In this document: piece after piece, positions 8,896 to 15,639 of the stretch
Position numbering within the stretch: position 1 is the stretch's first letter
Layout of the letters: every line of letters begins with the position of its first letter
NCBI GenBank assembly: GCA_050013075.1
Contig: JBEKFZ010000020.1
Coordinates: 1 to 55,597, forward strand
Direction of reading: 5' to 3'
From: JBEKIK01 sp050013075
Lineage (GTDB): Bacteria > Planctomycetota > Planctomycetia > Pirellulales > Thermoguttaceae
Length of the DNA: 55,597 nt
Translations under genes and position numbers: made by a program
Notes under the pieces: model-generated
What the model was told of the DNA's origin: nothing
Seen by the model: only the letters and a program-made list of their open reading frames with translations
Database searches by the model: none

Positions 8896-9080
8896 GTGGT
8901 GCGCGCCTAATGTGGTGCGCACCGCCCTATAAAAAACAAAAAAAGAAAATCGGGGTCAAAACCCCATGACAATAGGCGGCGATTAACCGAGTTCGGAAAG
9001 GAAATTCGAAACTGTACTGAACGGATAAAAAATATTTATCGACAAACACGGCGATGCGCACCTAATTTGGTGCGCACCGC
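8896..9080. repeat. Two GGTGCGCACC hairpins
   Basis: GTGGTGCGCGCC/GGTGCGCACCGC at 8896-8924 and GCGATGCGCACC/GGTGCGCACCGC at 9051-9080, each with a 5-6 base loop. The same hairpin type occurs at 13761-13791, 15000-15030 and 15163-15195. They may terminate transcription, although only short A/T runs follow. Confidence 0.65.
8948..9016 (+). repeat. 70-base conserved intergenic element, copy 1
   Basis: Begins ATCGGGGTCAAAACCCCA (a GGGG/CCCC hairpin), continues with AGGCGGCGATTAACCGAG and TTCGGAAAGGAAATTCGAAACT. Copies 2 and 3 are at 9091-9160 and 13798-13868. Across copies the sequence is nearly invariant, which is stronger conservation than the surrounding DNA shows. It resembles a structured RNA domain or a binding site; I could not match it to a known riboswitch class. 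Confidence 0.6.
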
Positions 9081-9090
9081 CCAAACGAAA

Positions 9091-9160
9091 AAATCGGGGT
9101 CAAAACCCCATAACAATAGGCGGCGATTAACCGAGTTCGGAAAGGAAATTCGAAACTATT
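9091..9160 (+). repeat. 70-base conserved intergenic element, copy 2
   Basis: Same sequence as the 8948 element. It is followed by GGATTGGAATGGCCCTTACA and then the leader of the first PEP-CTERM gene. Copy 3 at 13798 keeps the same order before the fifth gene. Confidence 0.6.
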
Positions 9161-9200
9161 TTTTCACGGATTGGAATGGCCCTTACAAGTTCAATCACAA

Positions 9201-9421
9201 TTAACATTACGAAAAGGAGGCAGCGAAATTATGAACTAGCAAACGCCGAAACAAAAAAGTCTTTCGGTGATAGTGATAAAAAAGTGCATGTTTGCGAAAT
9301 GAGTGCGGTCGGGCCGTGCCCGACAAGAGTATGTGAGTTTTAACGTGTTTTTGTGTGTGTTTAACAATTTTTTCAACATTAACGGCGGAACATTTCCGCC
9401 ATCCAAAAAGGAGAAACAAAA
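9201..9421 (+). promoter_or_regulatory. Conserved structured leader A with mini-ORF
   Basis: A 220-base 5' leader. Parts in order: AAAAGGAGG ribosome site and ATG-AAC-TAG mini-ORF (9231-9239), CCGAAA/TTTCGG pair, GTCGGGC-CGT-GCCCGAC hairpin (about 9318-9334), T/G-rich GTGTTTTTGTGTGTGTT stretch, GGCGGA/TCCGCC hairpin, then the AAAAAGGAGAA ribosome site of the gene. Four more leaders with the same order precede the next four genes. Confidence 0.7.
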
Positions 9422-10255
9422 ATGAAACTTTCAATGATTGCAATAGTGGGTGTGGCGGTGCTGCTGCTGGCGATCGGCTCGGCGGCGCAGGCGACCGTTG
9501 TGTACCAGAACGGATTTGAGCCGACGACTTATACCACCGGCTACCTCGTTCCGCAGGACGGGTGGCATCAGAATTGGATTCGTCCTCTTGATGGCTTCAC
9601 CGTTGAGAACAGCATCTATCAAGGCACCCAGGCGGTGCAGGCGACTTTAGAGTCCAACGTGCAGTCGACCGATGAGCGTACCTTTCCCTCGGCGTTGCCG
9701 GTGGGGCCTACGGATATCATGACCTTTAGCTTCGACGTGTATCTTACCGACGCTTGGGTGAGCTCTTCTATAACTAATAACTACCACTACGTGAGCTTGT
9801 ATCTGTCTGACGAAAATCGTGACCTCTATGGCTTTGAGTTAGGGAAAACACGTCAGGGCGTTAACTATATCACCATCAACGTGGACAACAATTCTCCTCC
9901 TGATGTGGTGATCCCCTACGATCTGAGTTTGATCCAGAACCAGTGGGCCAATCTGAGTTTGGTGGTGGACAACGGGACGGGGACGGCCCAAGCCTACCTG
10001 AACGGCGTTTCCTTGGGCGATCCCTTGGGCGGTCCGGGGAACCACAACTTCTATCCCGGTGCGCTTACAGACAGCCCCATTATATATCTCGATCTAGCAG
10101 CGCAGATGGGGGGCACGCTGCCTAAGCCTGCCGCCTATGTTGACAACGTATCCGTGTCGATAGTTCCCGAGCCGGGCACGCTGACGCTGTTAACTCTGGC
10201 CGGATTGTCCGGTTTGGCGATGGCATGGATTCGTCGCCGGCGCCTCAGCGGATAA
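9422..10255 (+). CDS. PEP-CTERM sorted exoprotein 1
   Basis: 277 residues: signal peptide (MKLSMIAIVGVAVLLLAI, cleavage after about residue 24), an all-beta body, and a C-terminal sorting signal with VPEPGT, a hydrophobic helix and the basic end IRRRRLSG. PEP-CTERM proteins are processed by an exosortase and usually end up in extracellular matrix or on the cell surface; no exosortase is in this window. The body has FEPTTYTTG...QDGWHQNW, shared in pattern with the fourth protein (FESPAFTTG...QDGW), and resembles lectin-like jelly-roll domains (DNGTGTAQAYLNGVSLGD). Strong ribosome site AAAAAGGAGAA. Confidence 0.85.
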   Translation: MKLSMIAIVGVAVLLLAIGSAAQATVVYQNGFEPTTYTTGYLVPQDGWHQNWIRPLDGFTVENSIYQGTQAVQATLESNVQSTDERTFPSALPVGPTDIMTFSFDVYLTDAWVSSSITNNYHYVSLYLSDENRDLYGFELGKTRQGVNYITINVDNNSPPDVVIPYDLSLIQNQWANLSLVVDNGTGTAQAYLNGVSLGDPLGGPGNHNFYPGALTDSPIIYLDLAAQMGGTLPKPAAYVDNVSVSIVPEPGTLTLLTLAGLSGLAMAWIRRRRLSG

Positions 10256-10400
10256 TAAATATATCACATACCGGCGGTGCACGCCGAGTCAAGGCGTGCT
10301 CCGCCCTGTGTGAACCGGCCATTCCGGGGACACCATATACAACTCCGAATAATTGCGTATGGTCTCTCCAAAATAGCCGTAAATATTCAACATTCAATCA
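10256..10400. other. Inter-gene module after PEP-CTERM gene 1
   Basis: A GC hairpin at 10273-10305 (GGCGGTGCACGCC / GGCGTGCTCCGCC) is followed by GAACCGGCCATTCCGGGGAC and AACTCCGAATAATTGCGTAT. The whole module is repeated almost base for base after PEP-CTERM gene 3 (12470-12600), so gene-plus-spacer units have been duplicated. Confidence 0.65.
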
Positions 10401-10618
10401 ACACATTACGAAAAGGAGGCTTAGCGAAATTTATGAACTAGCAAACGCCGAAACAAATTTTCGGTGATAAAAAAAGTATGCGTGTTTGCAAAATGAGTGC
10501 GGTCGGGCCGTGCCCGACAAAAGTATGTGAGTTTTAACGTGTTTTTTGTGTGTGTTTAACAATTTTTTTTCAATACTAACGGCGGATCATTTCCGCCATC
10601 CTAAAAGGAGAAACAAAA
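10401..10618 (+). promoter_or_regulatory. Conserved structured leader B with mini-ORF
   Basis: Same order of parts as leader A: AAAAGGAGG, mini-ORF ATG-AAC-TAG at 10433-10441, CCGAAA/TTTTCGG, GTCGGGC/GCCCGAC hairpin, G/T-rich stretch, GGCGGA/TCCGCC hairpin, AAAAGGAGAA. The DNA upstream of it matches that of leader D rather than that of leader A. Confidence 0.7.
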
Positions 10619-11380
10619 ATGAAAACTTTAGTAAAAGCGATCAGTCTCAAAATGATTCTAGTGTTAAGTGTGGTGGCGGTGGTCGGGCTGGCTTCGGCTG
10701 CGGCGCAGGCGGCGACCTGGACCTTCACCAACGCGGCAGACTATTATGTGAGCGGAGACTCGGGGACCCCCCCGCTGTACGTTAGTTACTTGCCGGTTAT
10801 TACCGTAGGTGTAGGCGCGTATGTTCCTGCACGTCCCTACATAAATTCAGATGACGATCCACCCTATGGTTCGGATTGGGCCGCCGTGTTCGCCAAGGTC
10901 AATACCCAGCTTCCCCTTCTCAAAGTCGGCGATATCATTGGCGGCGGGTTCACGCTCAGTGGCATGAACCACCCGGATGCAGTTTACGGCAGCCTCTATC
11001 TTAGCCCAACTGGCGGCTCTGGCGCCGACGTGCTGATCAATCTTTCGATGACGCGGACAGGGTCGAGTGGAGACTACGTCTATACATTCGGTCCCGACTC
11101 CCAGGCGAATGTGTTGGTGTCCCCGCCCGATTGGGTTTACGCGGAGCCTCAGGGCAGTCTCGATTTCGCCGATGTCATCAACTGGGCCAACGAGAATTCA
11201 TACAGCGGCTACGCCGCGTTCTTCGGCCCGCAGATCGGCATGAGTAACACCTCTGATACTACGTTCACTGTTTCACAGATAACACTGGTTCCCGAGCCGG
11301 GAACATTAACCCTCCTGACATTAGGCGGGCTAAGCGCGTTGGCGGCCGTTTGGATTCGTCGCCGGCGACTAAGCGGATAA
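10619..11380 (+). CDS. PEP-CTERM sorted exoprotein 2
   Basis: 253 residues with a signal peptide (hydrophobic to about residue 30, ending AAAQAA) and a C-terminal VPEPGT, hydrophobic helix and IRRRRLSG signal. The body (TFTNAADYYVSGDSGT..., FTLSGMNHPDAVYGSLYLSP) shows no catalytic motif and is not obviously related to the bodies of proteins 1, 3 or 4. It is predicted to be exported and anchored by an exosortase-type pathway. The strongly conserved tail with an unrelated body is the pattern of this cluster. Confidence 0.82.
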   Translation: MKTLVKAISLKMILVLSVVAVVGLASAAAQAATWTFTNAADYYVSGDSGTPPLYVSYLPVITVGVGAYVPARPYINSDDDPPYGSDWAAVFAKVNTQLPLLKVGDIIGGGFTLSGMNHPDAVYGSLYLSPTGGSGADVLINLSMTRTGSSGDYVYTFGPDSQANVLVSPPDWVYAEPQGSLDFADVINWANENSYSGYAAFFGPQIGMSNTSDTTFTVSQITLVPEPGTLTLLTLGGLSALAAVWIRRRRLSG

Positions 11381-11449
11381 CAAATATATCACTTACCGGC
11401 GGTGCACGCCGAGACAAGGCGTGCTCCGCCCTGTGTGAACCCTAAAACA
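11381..11449. repeat. GC hairpin after PEP-CTERM gene 2
   Basis: GGCGGTGCACGCC (11398-11410) pairs with GGCGTGCTCCGCC (11418-11430) with one mismatch. It may act as terminator or RNA-stabilising hairpin. After it the spacer switches to a third sequence (CATTTATCTTACAACCCAAC), also found at 15050-15070. Confidence 0.6.
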
Positions 11450-11671
11450 TTTATCTTACAACCCAACAGCGAGGTAGCGAAATTATGAACTAGCAAACGC
11501 CGAAACAAATTTTCGGTGATAAAAAAAGTATGCGTGTTTGCGAAATGAGTGCAGTCGGGCCGTGCCCGACAAAAGTAAGTGAGTTTTAACGAGTGTTTTT
11601 TGTGTGTGTTTAACAATTTTTAACAACATTAACGGCGGATCATTTCCGCCATCCTAAAAGGAGAACCAAAA
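11450..11671 (+). promoter_or_regulatory. Conserved structured leader C with mini-ORF
   Basis: Mini-ORF ATG-AAC-TAG at 11485-11493, here behind a weaker GCGAGGTAGCG ribosome site instead of AAGGAGG. The CCGAAA/TTTTCGG, GTCGGGC/GCCCGAC and GGCGGA/TCCGCC hairpins and the AAAAGGAGAA site are all retained. Confidence 0.68.
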
Positions 11672-12469
11672 ATGAAAACTACATTAGTAATTTCGATGAG
11701 TGTGATTTTGCTGTCTATGGGCTTGGTACTTTGCCTCGGCGGGGTGGCCGCAGCGGCGCAGCAGTGGTACGACATCACATTTACGGGTGTCGACGTCTGG
11801 ACGTGTTCGGCGGACAATGCATTGCAGGCGCGATACGATCAGGCAGCGCCCAGGCGCTATGCCACATATTTGCCAGACGGAAACGGCCCTCGGGTATTGC
11901 AGGATACGACGTACGGCATCAATGGATTGGTTACGACAGGGTTCGATGCATGGGCAACGGATTCCGGCTTCGCCTTCGACGAGATCAACCTCTGGGGTGC
12001 GGGACTAACGGGAGACTGGAACGAGACCTTGTTCTCGGTAGGCAACTCCGATCCGGGCGCTGAGGGTGTCAGTTCCTGGAAGGTGATCCAGTCGCCCGCG
12101 GGCTGGACGTCCGGGATCGTGAAGGGAAACGACCTTTGGTCCGCTGATGCGACCCATGCTTTCCCGGTTTGGCGCTCAGGAACCGGTCTGGCCCTGGGCG
12201 TGGGGAATCTGTACAACCCCTCGTTTGTGTATGAGTTTCAAGTGCTGGTTGATCCGTCAGTGCTCGACCCGGATGGGAAGCTGCGTGTGTTTTTCGGCGG
12301 GTTCAGCGACGACAATCAGAACACGGGACCCGATAATTACGAGGTGTCTGGCGTGATGACCTTGACCGCAACCGCCGTTCCCGAGCCGGGCACGCTGGTG
12401 CTATTAAGTCTGGCCGGATTGTCCGGTTTGGCGATGGTATGGATTCGTCGCCGGCGACTAAGCGGATAA
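11672..12469 (+). CDS. PEP-CTERM sorted exoprotein 3
   Basis: 265 residues: signal peptide (MKTTLVISMSVILLSMGLVL, ending AAAA near residue 29), an uncharacterised beta-rich body, and the VPEPGT / hydrophobic / IRRRRLSG tail. The body includes GTGLALGVGNLYNPSFVYEF and LRVFFGGFSDDNQNTG, which look like an immunoglobulin or jelly-roll fold, without enzyme motifs. Acidic residues predominate, consistent with an extracellular location. Strong ribosome site AAAAGGAGAA. The adjacent DNA duplicates that around gene 1, so this gene probably arose by duplication of a unit followed by replacement or fast change of the body. Confidence 0.82.
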   Translation: MKTTLVISMSVILLSMGLVLCLGGVAAAAQQWYDITFTGVDVWTCSADNALQARYDQAAPRRYATYLPDGNGPRVLQDTTYGINGLVTTGFDAWATDSGFAFDEINLWGAGLTGDWNETLFSVGNSDPGAEGVSSWKVIQSPAGWTSGIVKGNDLWSADATHAFPVWRSGTGLALGVGNLYNPSFVYEFQVLVDPSVLDPDGKLRVFFGGFSDDNQNTGPDNYEVSGVMTLTATAVPEPGTLVLLSLAGLSGLAMVWIRRRRLSG

Positions 12470-12486
12470 CAAACATATCACATACC

Positions 12487-12519
12487 GGCGGAGCACGCCG
12501 AGATAAGGCGTGCTCCGCC
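12487..12519. repeat. GC hairpin after PEP-CTERM gene 3
   Basis: GGCGGAGCACGCC and GGCGTGCTCCGCC form a perfect 13-pair stem. At the equivalent places after genes 1 and 2 one pair is mismatched (T instead of A). Confidence 0.65.
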
Positions 12520-12600
12520 CTGTGTGAACCGGCCATTCCGGGGACACCATATACAACTCCGAATAATTGCGTATGGTCTCCCCAAAATAGCCGTAAACAT

Positions 12601-12862
12601 TCAACATTCAATCAACACATTACGAAAAGGAGGCTTAGCGAAATTATGAACTAGCAAACGCCGAAACAAATTTTCGGTGATAGTTATAAAAAAGTGCGTG
12701 TTTGCGAAATGAGTGCGGTCGGGCAGTGCCTGACAAAAGAGTGTGAGTCAGGCTCTTCCCGACAAAAGTATGTGAGTTTAAATGTGTTTTTTGTGTGTGT
12801 TTAACAATTATTTTCAACATTAACGGCGGATTATTTCCGCCATCCAAAAAGGAGAAACAAAA
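12601..12862 (+). promoter_or_regulatory. Conserved structured leader D, doubled central hairpin
   Basis: Mini-ORF ATG-AAC-TAG at 12646-12654 behind AAAAGGAGG. This leader is longer because the central hairpin is present twice: GTCGGGC-AGT-GCCTGAC (with a G-T pair), then GTCAGGC...CCCGAC, each followed by AAAAG(A)GTGTGAG-like DNA. The GGCGGA/TCCGCC hairpin and AAAAAGGAGAA ribosome site are kept. Confidence 0.68.
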
Positions 12863-13738
12863 ATGAAAACTTTAGTAACTACAATTTGTGCAATGTGTCT
12901 GTGTGTTACCACCACGTGGGCCGGCACCAACTACAGCACTACGTTTGAATCGCCGGCGTTTACGACGGGCTCAATTGGCGGTCAAGACGGTTGGACTCTC
13001 TTCGATTCACCCGCAAATGTTGCAGATATCACTACCGCCGCTGCTCTTAGTGGCAGCCAGTCCCTGCATATTGACACCAGCCTTGGCAATGGAGATGTCG
13101 TCCGTCTTGCCTCGCCCACCTTTGACATCGTCGGCGAGTCTACTTGCATCTATGGCCAGCATCCGGCCACAAACAGTGTCTCGTACGACTTCTGGTTTCG
13201 CACCGAGAATACCAGTGCAGATACGGGTCTCTACGTCAGTTCGTCACTGGGGTGCGCTGCCTCCGTCCGCAATACCTGGTTGGGCATCTTTGAAGGCAGT
13301 AGTTTTAATCTGACTTTCGGGAACCTCTACGTTGGCGCCTACGATGTCGACGCCAGTGGAAATTTTCATGGCACATTCAGCCCATCCCTGGTTTGGGGCC
13401 AGTGGTATCATGCCAGCGTGGACGCCACGTTTGTAGATGGGCAGAACAACGACCAGGTCCACTACCAGCTTTCGGACAGCAGCGGCGATCTATTGTGGGA
13501 TACCACCATCGGATCATGGGAGAACTACTATGTGACAGATCCGACTGCTGAGCAGTCTCCTGGGCCTATCGCTTCCAATCGAGTCAGTTTCGGCTGGAGT
13601 CCGCAGTCCGGCACTGAAGGGCTTTACGTCGATAACTTCTCCGTCGTTCCCGAGCCGGGCACGCTGACGCTGTTAACTCTGGCCGGATTGTCCGGTTTGG
13701 CGATGGCATGGATTCGTCGCCGGCGCCTCAGCGGATAA
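12863..13738 (+). CDS. PEP-CTERM sorted exoprotein 4
   Basis: 291 residues: signal peptide (about 1-20, ending TWAG), jelly-roll-like body and the VPEPGT / IRRRRLSG sorting tail. The body shares the FExPAFTTG...GQDGW opening with protein 1 and contains VSYDFWFRTEN and WYHASVDATFVDGQNND, typical of concanavalin A-like/LamG folds that bind carbohydrate. The last 80 or so bases are practically identical to those of gene 1, whereas the bodies are only distantly related. Export and anchoring are inferred from the signals. Confidence 0.84.
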   Translation: MKTLVTTICAMCLCVTTTWAGTNYSTTFESPAFTTGSIGGQDGWTLFDSPANVADITTAAALSGSQSLHIDTSLGNGDVVRLASPTFDIVGESTCIYGQHPATNSVSYDFWFRTENTSADTGLYVSSSLGCAASVRNTWLGIFEGSSFNLTFGNLYVGAYDVDASGNFHGTFSPSLVWGQWYHASVDATFVDGQNNDQVHYQLSDSSGDLLWDTTIGSWENYYVTDPTAEQSPGPIASNRVSFGWSPQSGTEGLYVDNFSVVPEPGTLTLLTLAGLSGLAMAWIRRRRLSG

Positions 13739-13797
13739 CAACAAATATATCATCATAGCGGCGGTGCGCGCCGAGACTCGACGCGCACCGCAGTAAC

Positions 13798-13868
13798 AAA
13801 AATCGGGGTCAAAACCCCATAACATATAGGCGGCGATTTACCGAGTTTGGAAAGGAAATTCAAAACTA
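13798..13868 (+). repeat. 70-base conserved intergenic element, copy 3
   Basis: ATCGGGGTCAAAACCCCA, ATATAGGCGGCGATTTACCG, AGTTTGGAAAGGAAATTC. A few substitutions relative to the copies at 8948 and 9091; the GGGG/CCCC hairpin is unchanged. Confidence 0.6.
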
Positions 13869-13881
13869 TTTATTCAGGGAT

Positions 13882-13897
13882 TGGAATGGCTCTTGCA
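13882..13897 (+). promoter_or_regulatory. Candidate sigma-54 promoter
   Basis: TGGAAT-GGCTC-TTGCA has the GG-N10-GC core of the -24/-12 class. Transcription would start about 10-15 bases later, where the conserved leader begins. The paralogous site before gene 1 (9172-9187, TGGAAT-GGCCC-TTACA) has lost the GC. The other three leaders have no such site, so this is tentative despite the sigma-54 activator gene 6 kb upstream. Confidence 0.4.
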
Positions 13898-13908
13898 AGT
13901 TTAATCAA

Positions 13909-14152
13909 AATTAACATTATGAAAAGGAGGCAGCGAAATTGTGAACGAGCAAACGCCGAAACAAATTTTCGGTGATAAAAAAAGTATGTGTGTTTGCGAA
14001 ATTAGTGCGGTCAGGCAGTGCCTGACAAAAGTGTGTGAGTCAGGCACTGCCTAACAAAAGTATGTGAGTTTTAACGTGTTTTTGTGTGTGTTTAACATTT
14101 TTTTCAACATTAACGGCGGATCATTTCCGCCTTCCAAAAAGGAGAAACAAAA
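13909..14152 (+). promoter_or_regulatory. Conserved structured leader E, open mini-ORF
   Basis: Same leader, but the mini-ORF is changed: GTG-AAC-GAG replaces ATG-AAC-TAG (13941-13949), so the frame stays open for 37 codons to TAA at 14052-14054. The central hairpin is GTCAGGC-AGT-GCCTGAC, with paired changes relative to GTCGGGC/GCCCGAC of leaders A-C, and is followed by a second one (GTCAGGC-ACT-GCCTAAC). The last hairpin and the AAAAAGGAGAA site are retained. Confidence 0.68.
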
Positions 14153-14980
14153 ATGAAAAAGTTAATTACAATTATTGTGGCAGTGGCCGTGATTACGGCT
14201 GTTAGCGGAATAGCTCACGCAGCGGTGACGATTCAACTGTATGCCTCACCAGCACCGAACTACTATGGTTCGCCAAGTTGGGATGGTTATGTCACCAATG
14301 TCATTGATTCCTTGCAGGCCGGAAGTACATCGAAAGGCAATCCAGCTACAGACCCGACAGCTTTTTACACCATTAGTCAGTATGTAACTACTGACATAGC
14401 CGTCACAGGGTTCAATAGTTGGAAAGGCATCGCCAATCCATCATCTCCGTTCGATAACGAACTCGGACAGCGACTGCATTTCCCATGGGTCATCTCCAGC
14501 GATACGGGGCTGAATGATATCAAACTGTCGAACGTGGGGAATATGGACATTTATTGGAAAGATTCGGATGAAACAGTGGAATCCGCGGCCTTCGGGGACT
14601 CATCTTCTTTCCATTTTGATGCTTATTCTTCCACTAAGATTGGAATTATGGCGAATGGAACGATCGTGAACAGCGGGAATTCCACCCAATTGGTCAACAA
14701 GATTATCTATGTAGGTTACGGTATAGCATGGGCAGCCTACCATGATACGACTGGAACGCTGACCGACCAGCAGGTTTTGGATAACTTGTTGGCAGATCTT
14801 GGCGATGGCTCACTGGAGTATATGCGGGCCACTGTAAACTATTACGATGATTTAGGTGGATCTCTGGCTGGCGCAGAGTTGACTATTGTTCCCGAACCGG
14901 GCACGCTGACGCTGTTAGGTCTGGCCGGATTGTCCGGTTTGGCGATGGTATGGATTCGTCGCCGGCGACTCAGCGGATAA
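14153..14980 (+). CDS. PEP-CTERM sorted exoprotein 5
   Basis: 275 residues: signal peptide (MKKLITIIVAVAVITAVS, ending AHA), a body not obviously related to the other four (YYGSPSWDGYVTNVIDSLQ, DNELGQRLHFPWVISSDTG) and the VPEPGT tail ending IRRRRLSG. Body codon use is more AT-rich than in its neighbours, although leader and tail are nearly the same as theirs, which suggests a different origin for the body. No catalytic motif is visible. Export through Sec and exosortase sorting are inferred from the signals. Confidence 0.82.
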   Translation: MKKLITIIVAVAVITAVSGIAHAAVTIQLYASPAPNYYGSPSWDGYVTNVIDSLQAGSTSKGNPATDPTAFYTISQYVTTDIAVTGFNSWKGIANPSSPFDNELGQRLHFPWVISSDTGLNDIKLSNVGNMDIYWKDSDETVESAAFGDSSSFHFDAYSSTKIGIMANGTIVNSGNSTQLVNKIIYVGYGIAWAAYHDTTGTLTDQQVLDNLLADLGDGSLEYMRATVNYYDDLGGSLAGAELTIVPEPGTLTLLGLAGLSGLAMVWIRRRRLSG

Positions 14981-15318
14981 ATATCAATGAAAAGCACAAG
15001 CGGTGCGCACCTAAATGTGGTGCGCACCGCCCCATGCGAAAGTAAAAATAAATTTATCTTACAACCCAACAGCGAGGTAGCGAATAAAATGAAACCATTC
15101 TAATACTAAACTCGAACACATAAGGATTCTACACAGGCAAGGAAGTCAGCCAAGTAAATTCAGACGGTGCGCGCACAGACGCGGCGCGCACCGTCCTCTT
15201 TAATAACCGGGGGAAAAAGCCTTTTCCACGCAAATTTATCCGCCACGACGATCTAAGATGCGATCTAATCCGCTTTATATATGAAGTTTTAAGAATTGCT
15301 GCTTTTTATTAATTGTAG
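14981..15318. other. Remnant spacer after PEP-CTERM gene 5
   Basis: No gene. GC hairpin GCGGTGCGCACC/GGTGCGCACCGC at 15000-15030; a leader fragment AATTTATCTTACAACCCAAC with AGCGAGGTAGCGAA (15050-15085), as before gene 3, here leading into a different mini-frame ATG-AAA-CCA-TTC-TAA; and hairpin GACGGTGCGCGC/GCGCGCACCGTC at 15163-15195. Confidence 0.6.
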
Positions 15319-15497
15319 TTGTATGGGCTTTTATACCCGAAAACTACGCGGCCAATGACTCACCGTCGATATAATACCCGAACCCTCCACGACGGCGATG
15401 CCGTTGTCGCCATCCCCGAGCCGGGCACACGCCGGTGCTGTTGGGCATGGGCGGGTTTGGCCTGCTGGCCTACGCATGGCGTTGCCGCCGAAGCTGA
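15319..15497 (+). pseudogene. Broken sixth PEP-CTERM gene (3' end only)
   Basis: IPEPGT is encoded at about 15412-15430. The frame is then lost by a two-base excess in GGCACACGCC. In the shifted frame the remainder reads as a normal PEP-CTERM end (PVLLGMGGFGLLAYAW then RCRRS, stop 15495-15497). No signal peptide or body survives. The tail differs from the IRRRRLSG type, so it was a different lineage of PEP-CTERM protein. Confidence 0.6.
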
Positions 15498-15528
15498 GAT
15501 TCGGTGTGAAATCTGATTTTCCACAAGT

Positions 15529-15558
15529 CCTGCCGGGGCGTTTCCCGGCAGGATTTTT
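15529..15558 (+). terminator. Intrinsic terminator of the PEP-CTERM cluster
   Basis: CCTGCCGGG (15529-15537), six-base loop, CCCGGCAGG (15544-15552), then ATTTTT. A classical intrinsic terminator 32 bases after the stop of the broken sixth gene. Confidence 0.8.
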
Positions 15559-15598
15559 CATGCGCAGGTGGCCGCAAGGCTCGGCCGCTGCCGAAAAC

Positions 15599-15639
15599 CA
15601 GACAGGCCATGAGTCCGCCGTCGGCTTGTGGCCTGTCTG
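15599..15639 (+). terminator. Second hairpin with T-rich tail
   Basis: CAGACAGGCCA and TGGCCTGTCTG pair perfectly over 11 bases around a 19-base loop, followed by CGTTTTGCTT. Possibly a second terminator, possibly a palindromic repeat. Confidence 0.5.

Larger units (their letters stand above)
8788..9200. other. Repeat-rich region before the first PEP-CTERM gene
   Basis: No gene. It contains two copies of a roughly 70-base element (8948-9016 and 9091-9160) and two GC hairpins (8896-8924 and 9051-9080) of the kind that also follow the PEP-CTERM genes. The arrangement suggests duplicated inter-gene modules whose genes were lost, or a composite regulatory region. Confidence 0.6.
13739..13920. 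other. Inter-gene module before PEP-CTERM gene 5
   Basis: A GC hairpin GCGGTGCGCG/CGCGCACCGC (13761-13791) is followed by copy 3 of the 70-base element (13798-13868) and a sigma-54-like site at 13882-13897. No gene. Confidence 0.6.

Noticed and set aside
8948..9016. c-di-GMP riboswitch
   Set aside because: GGCGGCGATTAACCG superficially fits, but the conserved core and tetraloop-receptor parts of the c-di-GMP-I class could not be placed.
10401..10618. Leader B as a sigma-54 promoter region
   Set aside because: No GG-N10-GC pair was found upstream of leaders B, C or D; sigma-54 control can be proposed only for gene 5 and perhaps gene 1.
9422..14980. Exosortase or EPS synthesis operon next to the PEP-CTERM genes
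   Set aside because: No EpsH-type exosortase motif or sugar-polymer genes are visible in the window; the sorting enzyme must be elsewhere.
8896..15195. Regularly spaced repeats resembling a CRISPR array
   Set aside because: Repeats are separated by whole genes of 250-290 codons, differ in type, and no cas gene is present.
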